Assembly (NCBI RefSeq): GCF_963678635.1
Contig: NC_087065.1
Location: forward strand, 74,721,345 to 74,781,344
Source of the DNA: Symsagittifera roscoffensis
Lineage: Eukaryota; Xenacoelomorpha; Acoela; Convolutidae
Direction of reading: 5' to 3'
Length of the DNA stretch: 60,000 nucleotides
A model generated the notes under the pieces. It saw nothing but the letters and a program-made list of their open reading frames with translations. It was not told the origin of the DNA and ran no database searches. Shown here piece by piece: positions 46,001 to 56,392 of this stretch (positions are counted from its first letter, which is position 1; each line of letters begins with the position of its first letter). The position numbers and the translations under genes are program-made.

Positions 46001-46480
46001 GGAATATAGTGGTAGGAAAAAACCAGTTTGGAACGAGACGGCAATATTATTTGCTCCGATTTTCGAAGAAAACGGAATATTTATGCTCGGTGTGGTTTTT
46101 TATTCTGTCAATTTTCACCGATGGAAATAATAATTTTCAACAAAAACTTTTTTCTCCTTTGAAGATATCAACTTCCTGACTTCAAATGTAAAAAGATATT
46201 TCACCTCCGATTATTTTTTGTTATTATATTACACTAGCCATTGTACTAATTTAATTTCCTAGCTTGCTCAATATTTCGCAGGTCAAAATCTTTGTATCCC
46301 GAATACCACAAACAGAGGTGAAATTAACTACTGTAACACAATAACTAGGCCTAAGGAAAAAGCGCCCTCCATCTGGTGGTAAAGATGATCCAAACAAGAT
46401 TAGCAGTCTTCAAAACGCGATTTGAATTGGCATGCTTCTTTTAAGAAGGGACATACTCCATACGCCATTTGTGTAGATGT
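43051..46480. other. Region upstream of the GPCR, no gene found
   Basis: It must hold the receptor promoter and 5' UTR (or upstream exons), but no element can be pinned down. It contains a compact inverted-repeat element at 43968-44107 and a decayed Helentron-like 5' end near 46050-46200. Otherwise it is plain AT-rich DNA. Confidence 0.4.
43968..44107. repeat. 140-bp G+C-richer inverted-repeat element
   Basis: The left arm TTTTCCCGTCGCGTCCTT is matched by the reverse complement of the right arm, TTTTCCCGTCAGCGACCTT. The interior is unusually G+C-rich for the area (GCAGTCGCCGCAAG, GCACACGCGGGGAGG). It could be a small MITE or a structured RNA. It lies about 0.9 kb upstream of the receptor start codon. 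Confidence 0.45.
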
Positions 46481-46960
46481 GTTCTTTTACAAATTAATAT
46501 CGGTGACAGAAGCTTTCATCAGCGGTTAGCGACCAAAAACTTAGCGAGCATTCTCCCAACAGCAAATTGTTACTGCCCCAGAAGTCATTCGAATCGGCAC
46601 CAATAAGCCTTTTCGAACAGAAACTTTTTGAACGATCCACCAAAGATAAAGTGGTTACCAGCAACTCGCCGAAAACCAATGGCGACTTAAAACACCCGCT
46701 GGTATATGCGCAAAGAACGGAAAGAGTGTTTTTTTTTTTAAGTTTTACCTGAAGTACTGACAAGGAAAGAGCCTGCTAGTTCGAAAAACGTGATTTTTTT
46801 TTACTCCGCTCCAGCGAAACTGGTCGCCAACTACACAAAACTTGGCCTGTTGCGGCGGCCAAGAACTCCCTGGAATGACACAAGAGCCAGTGTGCACAGA
46901 TGAATCATATTTGATGTCCTCCGCACGGTTAAAAATGCAGTTGAACAAAAAAGACCACTT
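46481..46960. other. G+C-richer patch, possible exon material
   Basis: Base composition rises here relative to both sides. On the plus strand a frame opens after GGTGACAG (about 46509) and runs about 75 codons to 46752, with Ser/Lys/Glu-rich sequence (ISLFEQKLFERSTKDKV). On the minus strand 46785-46930 reads DIKYDSSVHTGSCVIPGS and then SWPPQQAKFCVVGDQF. Neither has a start, stop and splice set I can defend. Confidence 0.2.
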
Positions 46961-48894
46961 CTTTTAACTGATGAACCACAAAGCTAAGAGGAAAAGACAA
47001 AAATTAAAAAAAAAAAGTTATATCCACAACGACTGAGTGAGTGTTGGCGGCAACCAAATTGTTCGATAAGAACGTTTGACATCAACTGTTTGACATACAT
47101 TTCCTGCAAACGACAAAAAAAACTCTCAATGACAAGGAAGATTGTTCATCGAACAAGAAAACTCGTGTACATTGGAACTGTAAGAATCAGAGTATTCAAG
47201 TTTATCGATCAAGTGCAAAAGTAATTGTAGTTGCTAATTTTTGCGGTTTTAACAAGTAATTTTACCAACAAATAAAGGTACTAAAAATGTTGGTTGCTCA
47301 GATGGGAAGTTTAATCCCGCTAGCCGTTGAAATCATCACAAAAAACAAATAAGGCCGCTGAAGCCGATTAAGAGAGAGCAGTCTGCAGCGAGTTTAGACA
47401 TTCTTACAGTTTTACTAGATTAACAACCGGTGAACTTTATCAACAGCGATTCAAATTCATTTTTCCAAAATGCTAATTTGGTCAAATAGGTAATTTGAGA
47501 CATTTTCCTGTGAAGTTACTTGTGTTTCGGCCTTGATCTCAAAATAAAGCAAAAAATATATCACCTTTCAGTTAAACTATGGTTCTCTTCCCAAATAACA
47601 ACAAGATCGGTAAGCTTCGAAGAAATCGTTCGAGCAATTCCTGGTTATCTATGTTGTCATCCAAAACTCAAACGAATATATGCAAATTTTTTTGTAGCAT
47701 TATCCATATTTGGACTTCTGGAGTAATCACAAAAAAAGTATTTACTTTTTCTCTACACATCAACAGAAACAATAATCTAAACAGACATTATTTAACGCGG
47801 CTCTGATAGCTTCGGGAAAGTTTTTTGCATTGTAAGGTCCCTGTTTTTTTTGATGGATTACAAAATTTACACATGGTGGTGAGTTCTGGAAATCGAAAAG
47901 CTGACGGGTTTTCTGAAAAATTCCGCATTTGAACCCTTTATTTTTAACCCACGATTAAACCACAAATTGCTGATTGCAGGAAGAGAAATCAAAATTTGAG
48001 AAAGTTTCCTGGAATTTTTTGATGAAAGTAAAATGATGTCGACCAGAGAGGTTGCAACTTTGAAGCTACATTTTAAAGGCAACTAACCTTGTTTTGCTTT
48101 TTCGGGTTTAATTCGGGTAAATATTTAAGAAAAAATTTCACCCATGAAAGCAAGAGTCTAGTTTTCTAGGTATAATTGGCTAAGCCGTGAATTTGTCCTT
48201 TCAATGAATATTTCACTTAGGCCGATTAGCAGCATAATAGATCCAAAAACATACACGGGAAATCATTTTAAATTGAATGAGTTGCTGATTTGAAATGTGA
48301 AATGTTTGCCAGGAAAAATGCTTTTTTCTAGCAGTAAACTCAATATATTGCCAATTTTTTAAAAAAGATTCGTGAAACTGTTATACTTATCCTAAGCAAT
48401 ATTAGCCACGGATCTTCTGTACTGCTCGCGAAAGAACTGTACTGCTCGTGACCTCTTGATTTGGGTCCCCTTCATCTCTTAAATTGCATCCGGTATGGGG
48501 AAATTTATATAACAGTGCTGCTGAGATAAGATTTTTAAAGTTTTTTGATATTTTTTTTTATAATAATCGTGTAAAACCAGCATGAAGACTCTAGCTCATA
48601 GGCTGATAGATTTGGCTTAACTGCTCTTATAATCCTAATTGGTAGTAAGTAAAACCTGTAGTCAGCAGAATTGCTCGTATCAGGCAAAATCTAAAAATGG
48701 TGTCTGCCTTTTATCTCATCAAACTCAGTTTCTGGTAATGAAAATGTTTTTTGAAGAAAAAAAACGTGGACTAGCAACATTTCGTGAAGACCAACCAACT
48801 CAACCGCCTCAAAACATATCGGATTAGCCTCTGAATTGGATTAATTTGCGGCTACAGAAGTTGAAATTCATCCCAATGGGATAGTTTTCATTGG
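46961..48894. other. No feature seen
   Basis: AT-rich sequence; a short hairpin (CCCAATGGGATAGTTTTCATTGGGA) near 48871-48895 is the only structure noted. Confidence 0.4.
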
Positions 48895-48921
48895 GATTTT
48901 AATTGCGTTCTGCACTATTTT

Positions 48922-48986
<65 letters not shown>

Positions 48987-49450
48987 CGCATCTAGTTTGA
49001 AGCGTTAATAATCAATCATATTACGATTTTAGCACCAGTCTTACTAAAATTGAGAAACAATCAATTTTAATCAATTAATAGTCGATTATAATCTCTCTTT
49101 TTAAAAATATTAACCCATAAGATATAATTTGAATATAGTTTTGAATTGACAAAGTTTTGGCAAAATAAGAGATTATAATCGATTATAATCGATTATAATT
49201 GATTTTAAGGGTTTTTTGTAAGAACTATAATCAATTATAATCGATTATACGAGATTATAATCTCTTGGAAAATATCACGATTATAATCAATTATAAGTCC
49301 TCTAAACACCTAATTTTGGTAATTATAATCAATTATAATTGTCAAAAAATCATCATAATAATCCGTTATAATCAATTACTTACGCCTAAACTTGGATGCG
49401 GGTAGTAATAATTATAATTTGAAAAAAAATTGCAGAACGCAATCAAAATT
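48895..49450. mobile_element. Fold-back/MITE-like element with ATAATCGATTATAAT repeats and an (AT)n tract
   Basis: The outer arms GATTTTAATTGCGTTCTGCA (48895) and TGCAGAACGCAATCAAAATT (49431) are inverted copies. A second inner pair is TACCCGCATCTAG (48984) and TGGATGCGGGTA (49393). The interior is built from self-complementary units such as GATTATAATCGATTATAATC (49168-49380). The left part holds the (AT)n microsatellite. Confidence 0.65.
48926..48984 (+). repeat. (AT)n microsatellite, about 59 bp
   Basis: Uninterrupted AT dinucleotides between TTTTCAAA and CCCGCATC, inside the fold-back element. Confidence 0.95.
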
Positions 49451-49829
49451 TGAACTAGGGCCTACTTCAAAATTGCAGATCCCTTGTTGCGATTTTTGCG
49501 CAACAGAAGTTCCATACTACCGCTTGAACTCTAAGTCGCACAAAGTCGCAAATTAGCTATAGCTTAAAATGCGTCACTTAAAGTCGCAGCACGGGTCGCG
49601 CAATTTCGAAGTATGTTACTTAAACTTCATGATACTTTGGGCGTAAACATAGGTCGCCAGTGCAACTTTAAAGAACAGTCGAGTCCAACTGCGCCTCACC
49701 CTGACTATGAGCAGCTTTTAAATTGTCTTCCGTTTGAAAGGGATTAAACTTCAAAAAAAATATGTTAATTTTGAAATTGTTAAACGTTTACAGTTTCAAA
49801 ATTGATTGAAACTTGAAACTGTTCCTTAA

Positions 49830-50029
49830 NNNNNNNNNNNNNNNNNNNNNNNNNNNNNNNNNNNNNNNNNNNNNNNNNNNNNNNNNNNNNNNNNNNNNNN
49901 NNNNNNNNNNNNNNNNNNNNNNNNNNNNNNNNNNNNNNNNNNNNNNNNNNNNNNNNNNNNNNNNNNNNNNNNNNNNNNNNNNNNNNNNNNNNNNNNNNNN
50001 NNNNNNNNNNNNNNNNNNNNNNNNNNNNN
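49830..50029. other. Assembly gap of exactly 200 N with identical flanks
   Basis: The 42 bases before the gap (49787-49828) are repeated exactly after it (50030-50071), beginning TTTACAGTTTCAAAATTGAT. The contig ends therefore overlap, and the gap is probably artificial or hides a tandem repeat. Confidence 0.95.
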
Positions 50030-52582
50030 TTTACAGTTTCAAAATTGATTGAAACTTGAAACTGTTCCTTATGCAAGGTTGTTAGTGCGCGTTTCTTTAA
50101 CAAGGTCCAGAAACAAAAGAAACTTAAGATAAAGTTTCAGCGTTTTGATTGATTTCAAGAGTATAATTAATTATATTGATCTAAGAAGAATCGAACAATG
50201 TGTTTAGTTTTTGAAGAAAAAAAACAGAGCATCACAAAATTGGTCCCGGAGCAAAAAAAAATTAAGGAGTTTTAACAATTGCAATCGCGATATTAATCAA
50301 AAGATATTCAATTCTTCGGCTAGATTTTTTAAAAGAGGTCAACGATTGTAACGTTGTGCTGAAATAGGGCCTCCATTTCAAATTCCAAACAACCGACCTG
50401 AGAAAGAGGGATTGGAAAAGATTATAGGGCAGATAATTGAGAGGTTTTGAAGAGGAAATTAGTTACGAGAGCTAAGCTGACATATAGGAAACAGATTACA
50501 GAAGCTTTGTTTTATAACATCAAAGAAATGAAATATTTGAATTCAGTTATATGGCATTGAATCTAAAGCACGAAATGTAATTAAAATAGAAGTCATTAAT
50601 CCGACTTATGAAGAAAATAACAGATTAGATCATAATAAAACAGTACCCCAATCTATTTCCAGTTTCAGATCGATAATATTGTAGGAAAGTAACTTTTCGG
50701 GCCAATCAGAGTTTGCACTTTTGCAAAATTGATACAGAAGAAGACTTCGCTATTTTAAATTAATGGAGCACTTCAAGTGGATTAAATAAAAATTAGAACT
50801 TTTGAGAACTCTCGAAAAAAAATGACAAAACATTTATGCTTGAATTAGATTTATTTTATTCAGTAAATCCTTCGATTTTTTAACTAAGCGTTTTCTACGA
50901 AGGCTTCTTACACCATCGAAAAAATAAGGTTGTTCAGAGCTCAAAAAGATACTTCAGATGTGATCAATTTTCGCAAAAAATAAGGGTTTGAAAATCGCTA
51001 ACTGTTGGCTGATTTGGGTAAAACACACGTGTTCAGTATGTTTCCGAGCCATATTTGAAAAGTTCCATGACAATCTACCCTATGCCAAATTACTCTATGA
51101 CAATTTACCATATGTTCTACAAAAAGTTCAGGTGGCCAGAGATAACTGAGCTGACTATCTGGGTTTAAGCTTCGCGGCGATAACCTGCTCTAATTTTTGT
51201 ATAGAGTCCTGCCCTCTGTAGGCAAGCTCGTAACAAGTCGGCGTGACTGTTACGATCTTTCCAAAATTTTCTGATGATTTGAACATTGTCAATTTGGCTA
51301 AAAAGAGACAATAAAGAGCGAAATATTTTGTTCATTTAACGCTTGAGCCGCTATTTAATACGGCCCAAAGACTATTTTATTTGACTTGATGCAAGCTAGT
51401 TTGAAATATTAATACATCGGTAAGCGCTGAGTGCATCACTTTTTACTTAATAAATAGTGCAGGAAAAGTATTTTGAAAATCTGGAATTTTTTGATTTTCA
51501 TTAAAATGCGTTTACTGTTTTTAATGATATACGAGACGCTGATTAAATCCTTAAATGCTATACATATCCCTAAAATACACAATACCTAATTATAGATAAT
51601 CCCTAAAAAACTGAACTATTTTAGCAATGAAATACGTGCAGTCTTGTTTTTTTCTGCTTTTTTTCCGCTCGAAAAAAGCATCCATGGTGCAACGTAACGC
51701 TGCCTGTACTGTCAAAAAATGTTCAAGTTTCGATCTGAGTAATTGCCCATCATGCACAGCTCCACTGCGGTATTTAGTAACAAAACTCCGAAATTTGAAA
51801 TAAAGTCAGTGCTTATTGTCGGCATAACAAAGGAGTGTTTCTTGAGCTAAATTTTTTCTTAAGCGTGTTTGAGTTCAGAGCATTCTAATTATTGAAAAAA
51901 TTTTAATATTCGACTTTCCAAGAAAGGGATGAAATATTTATGCTCAGGGTGGCTTTGAATTTTGTCCTACGTGTTTTGACAAAGTTTTTTTGTAGCATGT
52001 GAAAAATACTGCTGTCCTCAGCTCAAAACTAGAAAAAAGTTTCCTGTCTGATAATTTTCTATAAGATTCTAATAATTTTAGGTCGGCGTCTAACTTATCA
52101 CTACCAGTGAATTTAGAAATTTTATATGCTTCTTCATTGCTTGAGTTTTTAATTTCTCAATATCTAAGTTTTCAGTTTCTATTCAAAACATAAAACATCA
52201 GTTTCTAATGATTCAAAATATAAACCGAACTGGGTCATACAAAAATCGACAGCCACGAGTCTAGCAATTGCTCGTTCTATTCTTTGATGCTGCAAATGTA
52301 ATCCAAAAAAAATCTGCTTGGCGAAGTATCCCACACTACAAAATTGATTTAAAATGAATCATGTCAATAAGTTAATTGGTCTCATTAATTCCATAAATGA
52401 TCCAATTTTTATCACAAACAATTTTGATCTTATAGGCCTAAAGTTAATTGTTTCTGAATATTTCCCTCCTAAAAACTATTTGGTCCCACTTTAAATGTGG
52501 TAAAAAATTTTCCTTGTTCAAATTTTTGTCCGGCGATGCTTTGATTCTTTTAGTTTGACTGAAATTTCATTAGGCAATGAGT
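50030..52582. other. Intergenic stretch with decayed repeat fragments
   Basis: Remnants of the Helentron-like family are seen near 51900-52090 (TTCGACTTTCCAAGAAAG, then TTTATGCTCAGGGTGG) and near 50830-51000. No gene. Confidence 0.45.
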
Positions 52583-52992
52583 TGAGTTATGATCGATGGG
52601 TATAACTCATAGAGTAATTTCGGATAGGGTACACCGTCTGCTCGTCACGCTATCTTATTTTCGGCCGGATAGATTCGTGCAACTTCTTAGTCTAATACCG
52701 ATCCTAATCTTACTCTTATACTATCTAGTCTCAGGTTGTTTAACTAGTCTCTGCTAGGCTCAATAGATCTAGGGTATACTGGTTTATTGCGGTTGCTGAA
52801 GTACTCGGGAGAGTTCAACTAATTTCTAAGTTAAATTCAAATCTCTCTGGTGCTGAAATTACAAGTAATTTCAGCACTTACAAATAAGTGGATTGTTAGT
52901 TAGATGGATCATGATTGGTTAATATTAAATACTTTACATTGGTAAAATATCTAATTTATCCAATCATAAAATGTAGTTTAGATCAGGTTCCA
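52583..52992 (-). mobile_element. 3' LTR (410 bp) of an env-bearing LTR retroelement
   Basis: Read on the minus strand it runs TGGAACCTGATC to CGATCATAACTCA (TG...CA). It is related along most of its length to the solo LTR at 28172-28564, best over CGTCTGCTCGTCACGCTATC and the adjoining CCGGCCGAAAATAAG region. It has AATAAA (in GCAATAAACC) and a perfect stem-loop at 52850-52877. Just upstream in sense orientation is a weak purine-containing stretch (CCCGGATGGG) at the polypurine-tract position. It marks the 3' end of the element whose ORFs occupy 53.0-60 kb; the 5' LTR lies outside the window. Confidence 0.8.
52850..52877 (-). repeat. LTR stem-loop, 13-bp perfect arms
   Basis: GTGCTGAAATTAC and its reverse complement are separated by two bases. 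The related LTR at 28289-28317 has GTGCTGAAACTAC and GTAGTTTTGAGCAC, where one A-T pair has become C-G on both sides. Confidence 0.65.
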
Positions 52993-53016
52993 CCCATCCG
53001 GGTTTTACAGAGTTTT

Positions 53017-53487
53017 TTAGAATAGTTTTTCTGCAATTCGAAAGATGGATGATGGACGTTGGTATTTGGCGAACATCTTATTTCTTCTGGGTTTTCTTAT
53101 TAGAGAAGTCCCAGATTCAATCATTGTGTCTTCTCAAGACAACGACTGGGTTTTCGCAACAAACTCAAATCTGATTTCAGAATGGTTGGCTATGTCAGGT
53201 TTTTCTGTTTCATTGGTGAGAACTTCTTTGTGTTTGACCTTGTCTGGGAATGGCGTGGAGATTGTGCGTGGAGGGGATGCCTGGTTACTCGGATCTGTAC
53301 GTATACTTGAACATCGAGGTGGTCATTGGTCTAGTTCAATGAAGTCCTTTTCTGCGAAGTCAAGTCGTACTCTAAATCCTTTGAGTTGTGATTGTGGGCG
53401 GCATATTGATTGTAGTTGGCCATTCTTTCTCGAGTGTAGTAGGGTCGTTTTGTCTTTGGATGTTCGTCCTTGGTGTTGTATTCTGAT
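53017..53487 (-). pseudogene. Decayed ORF next to the 3' LTR, interrupted only by TGA codons
   Basis: On the element's sense strand one frame of 157 codons has no TAA or TAG but two TGA codons (53325-53323 and 53136-53134). It ends at TAA 53019-53017, 24 bases before the LTR. Stretches look protein-like (LKGFRVRLDFAEKDFIELD; DKVKHKEVLTNETEKPDI). There is no ATG near its start. It opens directly after a TAG that could also be a splice acceptor. The family is unknown. The opposite strand also has a 158-codon frame (53045-53521), which I take to be antisense shadow. It could be a decayed accessory gene or a product of the A/C-rich base composition. Confidence 0.3.
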
Positions 53488-54583
53488 CTATGTATTGCAT
53501 AATGTAATTTACATTTTATAAAACTTTTATTAGTTTAATATTTTTTAATTATGATTTTAGTTAGTTGTTTTCACAAAAGCTTTTTGTTTTAGTTCAGTTA
53601 TTTTGAAGAGTTACTCACCCTTGAGTAGCTCTTATTAAAAATAGGAGTGTGGTCACAAAGCGTGGATGTAGCACGGTGGGTTAGGCCGGCTATAGAGCAT
53701 GCTCAGGACGTCCTTCCTGGTGGGTTAGGCCAGGAGTGGGAGTATGATTGCATGCGGTTTTTGTGAGAGGTCCTGTTATGTGACAACGTTTTATGTTGGG
53801 TTTGTTGTGGTTTTTCTTATGTTTTGTTGGTTGTGTCCTTTTTTCAAAAATCAAATTGTTTGTGGTATGGGTTTGTCTTTCGACTTTTTTGTGTTTTATT
53901 ATTTCTTTCTTAGACTTTATAATAGTCTTCAAAAGAATAAATTATCCAGTTTTAAACTGGGTTAATCCGGTTTGGGTACCGTTGGTTTCCTTTTCTTAGT
54001 CATGCTGTTATGCTATGTGTTGTGGTGTTTAGTAAGCTGCATTGGTTAGTTTTGTTTAGTATATAATTCCTTTCCAACCGGGTTAAAGTAAAGTTTGAAA
54101 CATGTTATCTTGTGTTAGAGTTATCGAGTGTGAAAGCTTGGAACTGAAATTCATTACTTTAAACAATTCTTCGTGGGCGAGCTGTGCGAGTTTGGATAGA
54201 ATTTTTATGCGAGTGAATGAAAATATCAAAAGGTTAGTACTGCTTTTGCTTCTTATGAATTTACTACATAGAATTTTAATTTTACTGCTAGTTGTTGGGG
54301 GAAATTAAGTTACAAATTTTCATCATTATTAGATTTACTGCTGGTGGGGGAAAAATTTATAAATTAATTTACTGCATTGGTATTATATTTATTTAATTGT
54401 TGGTGCAAAAATTTAATAGGGTCTTAAACAGTTTTGAAGAAGTTTGCTATTTTTTATTTTTCTTTTGTGAATTTTTCAGATGATCTAGGATGAAGGCTAA
54501 AATTCTAAAGAAAACATGGATAAAGAATGGTGAGTTTCTAATGTTTGAATTAATTAGTAATATGTATAATTCATACTTACCTG
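53488..54583 (-). other. Untranslated 3' region of the retroelement
   Basis: The sense strand remains A/C-rich, as in the ORFs, with no long frame. A short lysine/histidine/threonine-rich frame at 53690-53932 is probably chance. A phrase GGTGGGTTAGGCC (plus strand) occurs twice near 53677 and 53720. Confidence 0.45.
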
Positions 54584-56392
54584 TTAGTCGTCGGGGAAGA
54601 AACCATGGGGGAAAATGTCGTGGATGAGATCTGAAGTTGTTAGTAGTTTGGCTAATATGCGGATGATATTTTTAGTTTGAAGCAGTGGCCAAAGCAATTG
54701 AAGTGCCTTAATGGTGGTTAGTTCTTCAGTGCCAACTGCAAATTCATAAGGTGTGTTTTGGATTAGATTATATAATTTGTGGTTGAATTTAGTGTTATGA
54801 ATGAATTCTAAAATGGGGATTTCTATAGGTTGTACAAACTCGTGTGGGATGAGGAAGGGTCGGGATTCTTCTGCGTTGAAGGTCTTGGTGATGGGACAAA
54901 AGATATACATTTGGGTTATGGGATCATAATTTCGAAGAATACCATGAAGGTTAGTATCTTTAATGCAATATGTGAAGTTAAGAAAGAATGGTGAGGTGTA
55001 TTTGGAATTGATGAATTGAAAACGATGGTGTGGTTGTCTGGAGGGAGTGTGTAGGTCAAAGTGATTTTGGATGAAACGATAATAAGTATATGTGTGTGTT
55101 TGTTTAGTGCGCAACATAATATCGTGTGAGCAGTGCAAATCTCTTTCATGTGGTGCAAGGAAACGAAAGGTTAGTGAAAATATTTGGAAGCGTTCTTTAA
55201 AACTTTCGTAGGCTTGCGTGTCTGTTAGTGCTTCTGAGATAATGTGGTCAAACTTGCGATCGAAGATATTTAGTGTAAATATATATGGTGCTTTAATGAA
55301 AAATTTCTCGGTGATTTGTGGGTTAGCGAAGCGATCGTCGTCTAAGAATTGATCTTGGTTAGTTCTGATGATGTTATGATCGTAATATTCTAGTGTATAT
55401 TCATTAGCTCGGGGTGCAGTGTGTGTTTTTAGTGATTTTTTGTATCCAATGTAAGTAAATTGTCTAGGTGTTAGTGGTGTAGTGAGTCGATATAGCATGT
55501 CCTTATTTCGTTCTATATCGATATGAGTGTTAGATAAAGGTAAGCAAAGGGGATTTGTAAAATGATAATATGAGGTCCAAGGAAGGGTAGGCATTAAAAC
55601 GTATTCGTCTACAAAGTTACGTGTCTCGTTAGTGTCATGAGGGGTGTTTAAGGTGTATTGTGGAAATGAGGGTAAGGTGATAGCTAAAAATTCTTTTGTG
55701 TTAGTGTGTTGTGGATGGTTGATATATTCACGGGCTGTTCCTGGTTTCGCTGGGAAAGGATGGTTGGGGAACTTCCTTTTAAAAGTGCGGTAAGCTCTAT
55801 TAGTGCTGAGTGAAGATACAGTAGTTGTGGATGATGGTGCTAATGAATCAGTATAAATTGAAGAGGGTGTAGGGGTAGGAGGGTTGGATGAATCTATTGT
55901 GGATGAGATTTGGTTTATGGTTGGGGTGTCAAGGTGATAGGATTGTTGTTGTAGGGTAATGAAATTATCTAGTTCTGGGGAGATTCGGGGGGTGTCTGAA
56001 GAATGAGATGATTGGTTTGAGTGAAGTGAGGAGTAGGTTGGAGTGACTTGGGAAGCATAAGAGGGTGTAGAATTGGTTGGGTCAGGGTTATTTGGTAGTA
56101 TGGGTTGAAAAGGGGGTTGGGAAAAATTTAAGGGATTGGTGTGAAAATTATTTGATGGAGATGGTTCAGAGTCGGCAAATTCATCGGGGGTTTCAATATT
56201 CGGGTTATTGAGTTGTGAGATGGAGTATAAAACTGAGATGTGTGAATTAGTATCGGAATTCATGCCGGATGTTACATTACTGGATGGGAAATCGGGTGGC
56301 GGAAAAGCAAAAAGTGGTATTATTGGGATTGGAGTGGTGAGGTTGGTTGGGTGGGAATTTGATCGGTATAGGGATCCAAGTTGTCGGCTCAT
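54584..56392 (-). CDS. 602-aa ORF of unknown function, downstream of env in the retroelement
   Basis: I do not recognise this protein. It starts at ATG 56392, overlapping the stop of the preceding ORF as ATGA, and ends TAA. Residues 1-198 are low-complexity, rich in Ser, Thr, Pro and Asn (for example SSNPPTPTPSS). A basic patch (YRTFKRKFPNH, about 200-211) opens a 390-residue, compositionally ordinary region rich in His, Phe and Tyr (LPWTSYYHFTNPLCLP; FQIFSLTFRFLAPHERDLHC; HDIFPHGFF at the end). There is no signal peptide and no membrane helix. It is not a reverse transcriptase, integrase, protease or zinc-knuckle gag. A long, intact third gene 3' of env recalls the accessory-gene position of complex retroviruses (inference from position only). 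The 4-base overlap suggests coupled translation or expression from a spliced mRNA. Confidence 0.7.
   Translation of the reverse strand: MSRQLGSLYRSNSHPTNLTTPIPIIPLFAFPPPDFPSSNVTSGMNSDTNSHISVLYSISQLNNPNIETPDEFADSEPSPSNNFHTNPLNFSQPPFQPILPNNPDPTNSTPSYASQVTPTYSSLHSNQSSHSSDTPRISPELDNFITLQQQSYHLDTPTINQISSTIDSSNPPTPTPSSIYTDSLAPSSTTTVSSLSTNRAYRTFKRKFPNHPFPAKPGTAREYINHPQHTNTKEFLAITLPSFPQYTLNTPHDTNETRNFVDEYVLMPTLPWTSYYHFTNPLCLPLSNTHIDIERNKDMLYRLTTPLTPRQFTYIGYKKSLKTHTAPRANEYTLEYYDHNIIRTNQDQFLDDDRFANPQITEKFFIKAPYIFTLNIFDRKFDHIISEALTDTQAYESFKERFQIFSLTFRFLAPHERDLHCSHDIMLRTKQTHTYTYYRFIQNHFDLHTPSRQPHHRFQFINSKYTSPFFLNFTYCIKDTNLHGILRNYDPITQMYIFCPITKTFNAEESRPFLIPHEFVQPIEIPILEFIHNTKFNHKLYNLIQNTPYEFAVGTEELTTIKALQLLWPLLQTKNIIRILAKLLTTSDLIHDIFPHGFFPDD

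Noticed and set aside
46567-46752. Plus-strand Ser/Lys/Glu-rich frame in a G+C-richer patch
   Set aside because: It starts at TTG and ends in a T run. Possible exon status is noted only as a region entry.
48639-48827. 62-codon plus-strand ORF near 48.7 kb
   Set aside because: It begins at TTG, has no splice or homology support, and is in ordinary AT-rich sequence.
53045-53521. 158-codon plus-strand ORF starting with ATG between LTR and the 602-aa gene
   Set aside because: It is antisense to the retroelement. Its openness follows from the G/T-rich strand and from the sense frame 53017-53487. It has no family resemblance.
53690-53932. 80-codon minus-strand Lys/His/Thr-rich ORF
   Set aside because: Its composition is that of the A/C-rich sense strand. 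It lies in the untranslated 3' part of the retroelement with no other support.
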